Assembly (NCBI GenBank): GCA_050114795.1
Contig: JASFRS010000159.1
Location: forward strand, 1 to 5,495
Reading direction: 5' to 3'
Source: JASFRS01 sp050114795
GTDB lineage: Bacteria > Pseudomonadota > Alphaproteobacteria > Sphingomonadales > CAKZYD01
DNA: 5,495 nucleotides
Shown here: piece after piece, positions 1-5,445 of the stretch
Layout: every line of letters starts with the position of its first letter
How positions within the stretch are numbered: position 1 is the first letter of the stretch
Translations under genes and position numbers: made by a program
The notes under the pieces: generated by a model
The model's input: only the letters and a program-made list of their open reading frames with translations
Told to the model about the DNA's origin: nothing
Databases searched by the model: none

Positions 1-234
1 AATTAATAAGATAGGCCTGCGTCCATAACGGTCCGAAAGAGGGCCATAAATTAGCTGTCCAAATGCCACCCCTAGGAAGTAAAGAGAAACGGCGGGCTGA
101 ATGTCTGTACTTGCGACACCGAATTCACGCGCCATATTGGGCATAGAGGGCAAAAATATATTTAGAGCCAGCGGCGACATCGCTGTCGTCAACACCAAGG
201 CGAGTATTGGTGGGGCTATCGACTGATCTCTCAT
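1..234 (-). CDS. MFS drug-resistance transporter, Bcr/CflA-like (DHA1), N-terminal part only
   Basis: This is the start of an inner-membrane proton-driven exporter of the major facilitator superfamily; the gene runs off the window after codon 78, where about 400 residues would be usual. Reading from the ATG at 234-232, a short polar N-terminus is followed by a first hydrophobic segment (about residues 8-30) ending in NIFLPSMP, the counterpart of the LPxxP element typical of Bcr/CflA proteins. A second membrane segment (about 44-63) runs into MFS motif A, seen as GQLIYGPLSDRYGRRP at 59-74, the conserved loop between helices 2 and 3. The acidic residue often found before the LPxxP element is Asn25 here. 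The substrate cannot be told from this fragment. No Shine-Dalgarno sequence precedes the ATG; the next in-frame Met (residue 19) would cut into helix 1, so the first ATG is preferred. It is divergent from gabD. Confidence 0.85.
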   Translation of the reverse strand, partial: MRDQSIAPPILALVLTTAMSPLALNIFLPSMPNMAREFGVASTDIQPAVSLYFLGVAFGQLIYGPLSDRYGRRPILLI

Positions 235-236
235 TT

Positions 237-256
237 AAAAGCATATAATCGCTTTT
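237..256. promoter_or_regulatory. Small inverted repeat containing TATAAT in the divergent intergenic region
   Basis: AAAAGC (237-242) and GCTTTT (251-256) form a perfect 6-base inverted repeat around an 8-base centre. The plus strand across the centre reads TATAAT (244-249), a perfect -10 hexamer match, with only a poor -35 candidate upstream (TCGACT, 219-224, 19-base spacer, 4 of 6 matches). The repeat lies directly before the exporter start codon. It could be an operator or part of a gabD promoter, but AT-rich palindromes this short also arise by chance. No better promoter for gabD was found in 257-341. Confidence 0.25.
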
Positions 257-341
257 GATGGCCAGGGCCAGAGCGAAGGTCTTTCATCCTATCTTGCCAA
301 GGTGTTATATGAGATTTAGCCAAACACCAGAGGTGCTGCCC

Positions 342-348
342 AAAGGAG
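342..348 (+). promoter_or_regulatory. Shine-Dalgarno sequence deciding the gabD start
   Basis: AAAGGAG lies immediately before an ATG at 349 (zero spacing) and six bases before a second in-frame ATG at 355. Initiation needs several bases of spacing, so the ATG at 355 is the likely start and the longer reading from 349 (two extra residues, Met-Lys) is probably not made. Confidence 0.8.
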
Positions 349-354
349 ATGAAA

Positions 355-1806
355 ATGCTTTTGAAATTACCCGCATTACTGCGCGATAAATGCTATATCA
401 ATGGCGAATGGGTGGCCGCAAAGTCTGGCGAAACCTTTGATGTGACAAACCCGGCAACGGGCGAGGTTTTGGCAAGCGTACCCAAATGTGGAGCCGCTGA
501 AACCCACAAAGCTATAACAGATGCAAAAGCGGCGCAGAAACTTTGGGCGGCGAAAACAGCCAAAGAACGCGGGAGCATCATTCGCCGTTGGCGCGATTTA
601 ATGATTGAAAATCAAGAGGATTTAGCCCGCTTAATGACGGCAGAGCAGGGTAAACCGCTAAAAGAAGCTATGGGTGAAATTGTTTATGCGGCATCTTTCT
701 TTGAATGGTATGCGGAAGAGGCGAAGCGGGTCTACGGCGATATCATCCCGGCAAATGAAGCTGACAAACGAATATTGGTTATGCGCCAACCGATCGGGGT
801 TGTTGGGGCCATCACACCCTGGAATTTCCCATCAGCGATGATTACCCGTAAAGCGGGTCCGGCACTGGCGGCGGGCTGTACTATGGTCGTAAAACCTGCT
901 GAAGATACACCGCTATCCGCTTTGGCGCTGGCGGAATTGGGCGAAAAGGCGGGGCTGCCCAAGGGTGTCTTTAACGTGGTGACTGGTGTCGCCCAAGATA
1001 TTGGTGGCGCATTATGCGAAAGCCCTGATGTTGCTAAAATCTCCTTCACCGGGTCCACGGCTGTGGGCAAAGTCTTGCTGCGCCAATGTGCGGATACAGT
1101 GAAGAAATTGTCTCTGGAGTTGGGCGGTAATGCGCCCTTTATCGTCTTTAACGATGCGGATGTGGATGCTGCCGTTGAAGGCGCAATGGCTTCCAAATAT
1201 CGCAATACGGGTCAAACCTGCGTCTGCGCTAATCGGATATATGTACAGGCTGGTATCTATGATGATTTTGCTAAGAAACTTGCGGCGGCGGCATCCGAGC
1301 TGAAGGTCGGAGCTGGGTTGGACGGTGATAGTGATCAGGGCCCGCTCATCAACCAGGCTGCTGTTGAAAAAGTTGAAAGCCATGTGGAAGACGCTGTGTC
1401 CAAAGGTGCAAAAGTCCTGATTGGTGGCAAACGCCATGACAAAGGTGGCACCTATTTTGAACCTACTGTTCTTACTAATGTCACCTCTGAAATGAAGGTG
1501 TCGAATGAAGAAACATTCGGCCCGCTCGCCCCGCTCTTCAAATTCGAAAATGAAGAAGATGTGGTATATCTCGCCAATAACACCCGCTTTGGCTTGGCGA
1601 GCTATTTCTACACCAAAGATATATCCCGCGCCTTCCGCGTGGCGGAAGCTTTGGAATATGGCATCGTTGGTTTGAACACGGGGATTATCTCCACGGAAGT
1701 CGCTCCTTTTGGTGGCGTCAAGGAATCCGGTCTGGGCCGTGAAGGGTCCAAATACGGTATCGATGAATATGTGGAAATGAAATACGTCTGCTTAGCGGGC
1801 GTGTAA
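355..1806 (+). CDS. gabD: Succinate-semialdehyde dehydrogenase (ALDH5 family), probably NAD-preferring
   Basis: This cytosolic aldehyde dehydrogenase oxidises succinic semialdehyde to succinate, the last step of GABA degradation. The 483 residues match the usual family length (E. coli GabD 482). Numbering from ATG 355, the Rossmann-type cofactor domain carries TPWNFP (154-159, with the oxyanion Asn157) and FTGSTAVG (231-238). The general base is Glu255 in LELGG and the catalytic thiol is Cys289 in GQTCVC. Arg165, Arg283 and Ser446 sit where human ALDH5A1 has its succinic-semialdehyde ligands (Arg213, Arg334, Ser498), which supports the substrate call over other ALDHs. The cofactor loop reads KPAEDTP (180-186); Glu183 there is typical of NAD-using enzymes such as ALDH5A1, whereas E. 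coli GabD has KPASQTP and uses NADP. Cys291 keeps the C-x-C pair that forms the redox switch in the human enzyme. No gabT or gabP is visible nearby. The function call is firm; the cofactor preference is inferred. Confidence 0.96.
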   Translation: MLLKLPALLRDKCYINGEWVAAKSGETFDVTNPATGEVLASVPKCGAAETHKAITDAKAAQKLWAAKTAKERGSIIRRWRDLMIENQEDLARLMTAEQGKPLKEAMGEIVYAASFFEWYAEEAKRVYGDIIPANEADKRILVMRQPIGVVGAITPWNFPSAMITRKAGPALAAGCTMVVKPAEDTPLSALALAELGEKAGLPKGVFNVVTGVAQDIGGALCESPDVAKISFTGSTAVGKVLLRQCADTVKKLSLELGGNAPFIVFNDADVDAAVEGAMASKYRNTGQTCVCANRIYVQAGIYDDFAKKLAAAASELKVGAGLDGDSDQGPLINQAAVEKVESHVEDAVSKGAKVLIGGKRHDKGGTYFEPTVLTNVTSEMKVSNEETFGPLAPLFKFENEEDVVYLANNTRFGLASYFYTKDISRAFRVAEALEYGIVGLNTGIISTEVAPFGGVKESGLGREGSKYGIDEYVEMKYVCLAGV

Positions 1807-1834
1807 GTTAAAATTTACACTTCAAAATTGTGGT

Positions 1835-1883
1835 GGGGATGGTAGATAGTCTGAAAAAGCACAATGTTCAGATGGCCATCCCC
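1835..1883 (+). other. Long imperfect stem-loop between gabD and the nucleotidyltransferase gene
   Basis: GGGGATGG (1835-1842) pairs perfectly with CCATCCCC (1876-1883). Inside it TCTGAA (1850-1855) pairs with TTCAGA (1867-1872), leaving an 11-base loop and an asymmetric internal bulge of 7 and 3 bases. The right side also contains a 10-base perfect palindrome, GATGGCCATC (1871-1880), that could compete for pairing. No T-run follows, so it is not a standard intrinsic terminator. It starts 28 bases after the gabD stop and ends 5 bases before the next start codon, filling the place where a ribosome binding site would be. It may stabilise the gabD mRNA 3' end, attenuate read-through, or limit translation of the downstream gene. 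The pairing is seen; the role is inferred. Confidence 0.5.
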
Positions 1884-1888
1884 AAACT

Positions 1889-2806
1889 ATGAAGAAAAAG
1901 ACCCTCGATCATCTGCCCAAGCGCAATATCAATGAATTGAAGCACATTCAAAAAGTGCTGTTTCAATGTTTTGACGCCGACATGAAGCAACGTATGGCTT
2001 CAAATATCGTCCATGATGGGCAAATTTTGAAACTTATGGTCTTTGGCTCTTATGCCCGCGGAACTCAGGTGGAACAGGATAGTTCAGGTTATATGTCTGA
2101 CTATGATATTCTGGTGGTTGTTGACCGGGAATATCTGACTGATGACGATGGCTTTTGGGCTAAAGCTGAGCATCGTCTGAACCATGAACTACCTTTTCGC
2201 ACCTCCGTCAATATTCTGTGCCACAGCTTGAAAGACATGAATCGGCATTTGAAGGCCGGACATTATTTCTTCCGCGATATCTGGAAGGATGCCGTTCCTT
2301 TTTATGAAGTTAAAGGCTATCCGCTGGAACAGGGGAAAAAGCCGAGCCCTCAAGACGCTTATGACCGCGTGAAAGATTATCTTGACCATTGGCTGCCTAT
2401 TGCTGAGGGGTTTTTGGATACATATGAATATTGTCGCAGCCAAGGCCGTCTGTTTGAAGCAATGTTCCAACTGTTCCAGGCCGCAGACAGGGCCTATCAT
2501 TGTATCTTATTGGCGCTGACAGACTATTCACCGCAAACTCATGATTTGGATAAGCTGCGCTCTCTTTGTGAAGAACAGGAAAGCCGCCTGCGGGGTGTTT
2601 TCCCAAGGGATAACCGCCAGGTTCGCGAGCGCTATCAGAAGTTTAAACGCGCTTATGTAGAGTTATGGGACCCGGATAAAGTGGACCCCACTGAGGAAGA
2701 ATTGGGCTGGATGGGCGAACGGGTTACATTTCTTATGGAGAAAACCCGTCAAATTGGCGAAAAACGCCTGCGGGTATTAGAGAATATGATTCCTAAGGAC
2801 GCTTAA
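1889..2806 (+). CDS. Nucleotidyltransferase-HEPN two-domain fusion protein
   Basis: A 305-residue soluble protein joining a minimal nucleotidyltransferase (Pol-beta fold) to a HEPN helical domain. The N-terminal domain (about 1-140) has GSYARG at 53-58 and SDYD at 70-73, the nucleotide-binding loop and the two metal-binding Asp residues (71, 73). The usual third carboxylate is not obvious: the expected strand reads TSVNILCHS (105-113), with Asn108 about where an acid might sit. The C-terminal part (about 155-295) is alpha-helical, with QAADRAYHCILLALTDYSP (197-215) and THDLDKL (217-223) resembling HEPN domains. It lacks the R-x4-6-H motif of HEPN RNases; only R201-x2-H204 is present. The segment RAYVELWD (254-261) aligns with what I recall as KAYVDARY in relatives. 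Related domains occur as two-gene MntA-HepT toxin-antitoxin pairs, where the transferase modifies the HEPN protein; here both are one chain. No Shine-Dalgarno precedes the ATG, but the N-terminal TLDHLP resembles relatives, supporting this start. Substrate and biological role are unknown. Confidence 0.85.
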   Translation: MKKKTLDHLPKRNINELKHIQKVLFQCFDADMKQRMASNIVHDGQILKLMVFGSYARGTQVEQDSSGYMSDYDILVVVDREYLTDDDGFWAKAEHRLNHELPFRTSVNILCHSLKDMNRHLKAGHYFFRDIWKDAVPFYEVKGYPLEQGKKPSPQDAYDRVKDYLDHWLPIAEGFLDTYEYCRSQGRLFEAMFQLFQAADRAYHCILLALTDYSPQTHDLDKLRSLCEEQESRLRGVFPRDNRQVRERYQKFKRAYVELWDPDKVDPTEEELGWMGERVTFLMEKTRQIGEKRLRVLENMIPKDA

Positions 2807-3398
2807 ATGCCGCGCGTTTGGCTTCAATCACTTCATGAAAGCAACACCCTTCGATATGGTCATTTACAACGCCCATGGATTGTAGAAATGCGTACATGGT
2901 CGTTGGGCCAACAAAGCTCCAGCCGCGTTTCTTCAATTCTTTGGACAGCGCTATGGATTCAGGGCTGGTCGTTTGCATCAAGTGATGGTCGTGAGTGTCC
3001 GGCTCAAAACTCCAAATGAATTTGGCCAAAGAGCCTTCCTTATCAACCAAATCACAAGCGCGCCGTGCGTTATTGATGGTAGAGCGAATTTTGCCCTGAT
3101 GGCGAATAATACCCTTATCTTGAACCAACCGCCCCACATCTTCGTCTGTAAATCGCGCGATTTTTTCAAAGTCAAATCCTGCAAAAGCAGCTCGAAAGTT
3201 CTCGCGTTTGCGCAAGATGGTCAGCCAGCTTAGGCCAGATTGAAAACCTTCCAGGCAAATTTTCTCAAACAGCCTTTTGTCGTCCGCGATTGGGTGCCCC
3301 CATTCATCATCATGATAGGCTTGATAATCATCTAGCCCGCCGAACCAGGCGCAACGGAGCCTGCCATCGGAACCTGCGCGTAAATGATTATCTGACAT
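2793..3398 (-). CDS. tag: DNA-3-methyladenine glycosylase I
   Basis: A base-excision repair enzyme that removes 3-methyladenine from alkylated DNA, leaving an abasic site. The 201 residues (from ATG 3398) compare with 187 in E. coli Tag, the extra length being a short N-terminal extension and a longer C-terminus. The zinc-binding set is complete: Cys16 (LRCAWF), His29 (AYHDDEWG), His181 (NDH) and Cys185 (GCC), matching E. coli Cys4, His17, His175 and Cys179. The base-pocket residues Tyr28, Glu50 (CLEG) and Trp58 (GLSW) match E. coli Tyr16, Glu38 and Trp46. The family signatures LVQDKGIIRHQGKI and SKELKKRGWSFVGPTT are also clear. A longer reading from ATG 3404 is possible but leaves no spacing to the Shine-Dalgarno sequence. 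It follows the LpxR-like gene by 9 bases and is probably translated from the same mRNA. Its last 14 bases overlap the 3' end of the convergent nucleotidyltransferase gene. Confidence 0.96.
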   Translation of the reverse strand: MSDNHLRAGSDGRLRCAWFGGLDDYQAYHDDEWGHPIADDKRLFEKICLEGFQSGLSWLTILRKRENFRAAFAGFDFEKIARFTDEDVGRLVQDKGIIRHQGKIRSTINNARRACDLVDKEGSLAKFIWSFEPDTHDHHLMQTTSPESIALSKELKKRGWSFVGPTTMYAFLQSMGVVNDHIEGCCFHEVIEAKRAAFKRP

Positions 3399-3404
3399 AG
3401 CCAT

Positions 3405-3410
3405 CTCTTA
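3405..3410 (-). promoter_or_regulatory. Shine-Dalgarno sequence of tag, overlapping the upstream stop codon
   Basis: On the minus strand TAAGAG ends directly before the ATG at 3404 and six bases before the ATG at 3398, so the second ATG is the better start. The TAA within it is the stop codon of the LpxR-like gene, so a ribosome ending there sits on the tag initiation site. This points to translational coupling. Confidence 0.6.
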
Positions 3411-4373
3411 GAAATGATAGGATAGGGTGAAAGACCCATATTGTTGAACGCTGGTCTGAGTTTCAAACTCTTTTGCGCGCACCACATAGGTGAAGGAGCC
3501 GCTCACCTGGCCTGTGCCCATTGTTATGCCGAATTGCACGTCACCGGTAAATGGTTTGCGGTCAACAGACAGGCTGTCACGAAATGTGCTGCCATCGAGG
3601 AAGAGATTATGCGCGACAGCGCGCCCTTCCAGGCCAATGAATGCGTTCCAATACAGCTTGTCAGAGGCTTGTTTGGAAGGCAAAGCGAGGCCGGGCTCAA
3701 TTCGTGCGGCAGGGAATTGGGCATCTAGGTAACGCCCGATGCTAAGTGTAAAACCTGTACGCGCTTCAATTAAAATATTGCCAAGGCTCGCGCCCACATG
3801 TGGGTTGACGCGCACGCCAAAGCCGTCTTCATTTTCATAGCCAATACCATTCCATGTGCGTTCAAAATGGGTGACCAGACCGGGCTCGTTACGCAATTGG
3901 TTGTCCCAGCCTTCAGCGTGTTCGACACCGATAATGTCATGAAAATTATTCTGAACCTGTTCACCAATAGCGGCTGGGCCGACAACACCGATTTCCAGCT
4001 TCAAAACATCGGTATAGTTTTGCTGGGTAACGGTAAGGCTGGGTTGGATATAAAGCCAGGCGGAATAGGGGTGTTCGTCGGGCAGCGCTTCAACCACTGT
4101 GCGGCTTTCCGCGGTGTAAATGCTATGACCCAGCGCAATGCCGAAATAGCGCGCACCATCTTTATCCTGTCCCCAGATCTTGTCTGCGAGACGATAAGCA
4201 AAGTCAGGGCCTTTGCGGTCTTCAAACAAATAGCTGATGAGTAGTCCGTTGGTGTAATTCCGGTCAGTCCCACCAACGCTGTCATTTTCAACGACAAGAG
4301 ATAGAGTTCCTGCATGGGCAGCATTAGCAAAAAAGGCCGCCGTAAGGCCAAAAAGAGCGAGAGATTTTTTCAT
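3408..4373 (-). CDS. LpxR-family outer-membrane lipid A deacylase (DUF2219)
   Basis: A 321-residue beta-barrel protein expected to act in the outer membrane. In Salmonella, LpxR removes the 3'-acyloxyacyl chain of lipid A, which changes surface charge and immune recognition. A clear signal peptide (Lys2-Lys3, hydrophobic stretch, AHA at 19-21) predicts cleavage before Gly22. The mature protein then has Asn9-Asp10 in VVENDS, exactly the numbering of the catalytic Asn9-Asp10 of Salmonella LpxR. The family signature DRNYTNGL follows at precursor 37-44. QNNFHDIIG (141-149) places His145 (mature 124) opposite catalytic His122, and Glu151 (mature 130) opposite Glu128. GWDNQLRNEPG (155-165) is another family signature. 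The usual DRPYAGW box reads EHPYSAW (100-106), a modest divergence. The chain ends in Tyr-His-Phe; a terminal Phe is the BAM recognition signal of outer-membrane barrels. No Shine-Dalgarno is seen, but the signal peptide fixes the start. The family is firm; lipid A deacylation is inferred. Confidence 0.9.
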   Translation of the reverse strand: MKKSLALFGLTAAFFANAAHAGTLSLVVENDSVGGTDRNYTNGLLISYLFEDRKGPDFAYRLADKIWGQDKDGARYFGIALGHSIYTAESRTVVEALPDEHPYSAWLYIQPSLTVTQQNYTDVLKLEIGVVGPAAIGEQVQNNFHDIIGVEHAEGWDNQLRNEPGLVTHFERTWNGIGYENEDGFGVRVNPHVGASLGNILIEARTGFTLSIGRYLDAQFPAARIEPGLALPSKQASDKLYWNAFIGLEGRAVAHNLFLDGSTFRDSLSVDRKPFTGDVQFGITMGTGQVSGSFTYVVRAKEFETQTSVQQYGSFTLSYHF

Positions 4374-4401
4374 TTAGGGGGCTTTGATAATCGTGTTGGT
4401 T

Positions 4402-4824
4402 TTAATTAGGGTATTTCTCTCGCATATATTTGAGACTATCGGCAATAATTTCTTCCAACACATTTATGTCAACCTTCTCAAGGTCAGTGAGATAAAGGCA
4501 AGACTTACCAATTTTATGTTTGCCTAGCCGCGCAAGCTGCTCCTCATACTCCCGATAGCCTGGCATGATATAAACAACCATATTGGCTTTACGCGGTGCA
4601 AAGCCCGTGCGCATGAAATCGCCTTCGCGCCCGCTGTCATATTTATAATGATATTGACCAAAACCAATGATGGATGGGCCCCATAATTTGGGCTCTTCGG
4701 CTGTAAGGCGTTTCATAATTTCAAGGAGCGTATAGCTGTCCCGGCGGCGTTTTGGATGCTCAATGGAGGCGATATAATCCTCGACACTGGCATCACTTGG
4801 CTGAGTTTTATTCTTTTTTGTCAT
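4402..4824 (-). CDS. DUF1801 (YdhG-like) domain protein
   Basis: A 140-residue, probably cytosolic protein of the DUF1801 family, whose biochemical role is not established. The whole chain is the domain, at normal family length. Conserved elements visible in order are the charged N-terminus with DASVEDYIASI (11-21), LWGPSIIGFG (47-56), YHYKYDSGREGD (58-69), FAPRK (75-79), YIMPGY (85-90) and GKHKIGKSCLY (101-111). There is no signal peptide or membrane segment. The start has a good Shine-Dalgarno sequence. It lies 49 bases after the NTF2-like gene and 27 bases before the LpxR-like gene, all on one strand, so it is probably an operon member. The context does not reveal a function. Confidence 0.9.
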   Translation of the reverse strand: MTKKNKTQPSDASVEDYIASIEHPKRRRDSYTLLEIMKRLTAEEPKLWGPSIIGFGQYHYKYDSGREGDFMRTGFAPRKANMVVYIMPGYREYEEQLARLGKHKIGKSCLYLTDLEKVDINVLEEIIADSLKYMREKYPN

Positions 4825-4828
4825 AATG

Positions 4829-4835
4829 CTCTCCC
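4829..4835 (-). promoter_or_regulatory. Shine-Dalgarno sequence of the DUF1801 gene
   Basis: On the minus strand GGGAGAG is followed four bases later by the ATG at 4824. The GGGAG core gives about six bases of spacing, a strong site that fixes this start. Confidence 0.7.
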
Positions 4836-4873
4836 ATGTGCATGAAAAGCCATGTCATCCAGAGAATATCCTG

Positions 4874-5227
4874 TCACTCAATTGGGAGCCCGTTAAGTTT
4901 AAGGAATGAGAGTTTGTCCCAATAACCGCGTTGGAATTCGATCTGCTCGTCTCGGATATGGAAAAAACCGCAGCCTCGCAGCCCCGAGGGGTCCCGCCAT
5001 TCGAGAATGGCCACATTGTCATCCTCGAAGATGTTCTCCACAATACATGTCATGTCTGCAGCAGCAAATTCACGTTCGAACATTTGTCGAATGGCTGTCC
5101 GGCCTTTTACAGGCTCTTGGGTAACCTGATGATTAATGGCATTTTCATGGTAAAAGCTGGCAAGCTTTTCCGCATCGCCTTTGTTAAACGCTTCTGCCCA
5201 AGCTTGGACTAACTCGCGTGGTCGCAC
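4874..5227 (-). CDS. NTF2/SnoaL-like small protein, GTG start
   Basis: A 117-residue cone-fold protein of the NTF2/SnoaL-like superfamily, which includes small enzymes, ligand-binding proteins and accessory domains. The N-terminal helix LVQAWAEAFNKGDAEKLASF (6-25) followed by YHENAINHQ (26-34) is the typical opening, in which the chain encloses a pocket. Later strands include GRTAIRQMFEREFAAADM (42-59), VAILEWRDPSGLRGCGFFHI (72-91) and QIEFQRGYWDKLSF (95-108). The end with GYWDKLSFL resembles a well-populated proteobacterial subgroup that I recall as 'nuclear transport factor 2 family protein'. The codon at 5227 is GTG, not ATG; the reading frame is closed upstream by a TGA within 25 bases and the next Met is residue 49, so GTG is the only sensible start. 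It is first in the minus-strand operon. The substrate or partner is unknown. Confidence 0.88.
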   Translation of the reverse strand: MRPRELVQAWAEAFNKGDAEKLASFYHENAINHQVTQEPVKGRTAIRQMFEREFAAADMTCIVENIFEDDNVAILEWRDPSGLRGCGFFHIRDEQIEFQRGYWDKLSFLKLNGLPIE

Positions 5228-5234
5228 AATTTTA

Positions 5235-5239
5235 CTCCC
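5235..5239 (-). promoter_or_regulatory. Shine-Dalgarno sequence supporting a GTG start
   Basis: On the minus strand GGGAG is followed, after seven bases, by GTG at 5227. This well-placed site is the main reason for accepting the non-ATG start of the NTF2-like gene. An ATG overlapping it (5241-5239) is out of frame. Confidence 0.7.
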
Positions 5240-5253
5240 ATTTTCTCATTGCT

Positions 5254-5259
5254 GTTATA
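5254..5259 (-). promoter_or_regulatory. Possible -10 element of the minus-strand operon
   Basis: The minus strand reads TATAAC here, a 5 of 6 match to the sigma-70 -10 hexamer, 26 bases before the GTG start. The best -35-like sequence (TTGTTT) is about 23 bases away, longer than the usual 16-18, so the promoter is only tentative. It is offered because the operon's first gene must be transcribed from the 5228-5372 stretch or beyond. Confidence 0.25.
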
Positions 5260-5372
5260 CCAACCTAAGCTAGAGTAATTTTAAACAACAATAGCATCAA
5301 ACCCTGTAACTCGGGCACTCCCTGTGGGCGAATATGGAGAGCCTCGCGCTATCACCAAAAACTTTTATTCAC

Positions 5373-5445
5373 CCCCTCACCCCGACCCTCTCCCCCGCAA
5401 TGGTTCATTCCCTCTCCCCTTGTGGGAGAGGGTTAGGGTGAGGGG
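5373..5445. repeat. Interspersed C-rich/G-rich palindrome (REP-like)
   Basis: The left arm (5373-5394) and right arm (5424-5445) are 22-base inverted repeats matching at 20 of 22 positions, one mismatch being a possible G-U pair. Between them CCCTCTCCCC, already present in the left arm (5386-5395), recurs at 5410-5419 and pairs with GGGAGAGGG (5424-5432) around a 5-base loop. The right arm can therefore fold with either copy, giving a long or a short hairpin. Sequences of the type CCCTCACCC...ACCCTCTCCC are familiar as dispersed intergenic repeats in many proteobacterial genomes. It lies upstream of the minus operon. Around it (5270-5372 and 5446-5495) I see no gene, RNA or other element. Confidence 0.8.

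Noticed and set aside
1012..1437. 141-codon minus-strand open frame inside gabD (also 732-1205)
   Set aside because: Antisense shadows of a strongly conserved ALDH coding sequence; the translations show no family motif.
1835..1883. Intrinsic terminator for gabD
   Set aside because: The stem is good but no T-run follows on either strand, and the loop is long; kept only as a stem-loop of unknown role.
1889..2806. Two-gene MntA-HepT toxin-antitoxin module
   Set aside because: Both domains are in one uninterrupted reading frame with no partner gene, and the HEPN RNase motif is missing.
2807..3019. 70-codon plus-strand frame whose ATG abuts the nucleotidyltransferase stop codon
   Set aside because: The TAA-ATG junction looks like coupling, but the frame is antisense to tag, whose zinc ligands and pocket residues are all conserved; the translated product has no recognisable features.
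3798..4244. 148-codon open frame on the plus strand inside the LpxR-like gene
   Set aside because: It is fully antisense to a gene with a signal peptide and clear family motifs, has no recognisable domain of its own and no good ribosome site.
5373..5445. CRISPR array or terminator
   Set aside because: There is only one pair of inverted arms with an internal repeat, no regular spacers, and no T-run after the hairpin; a dispersed palindromic repeat fits better.
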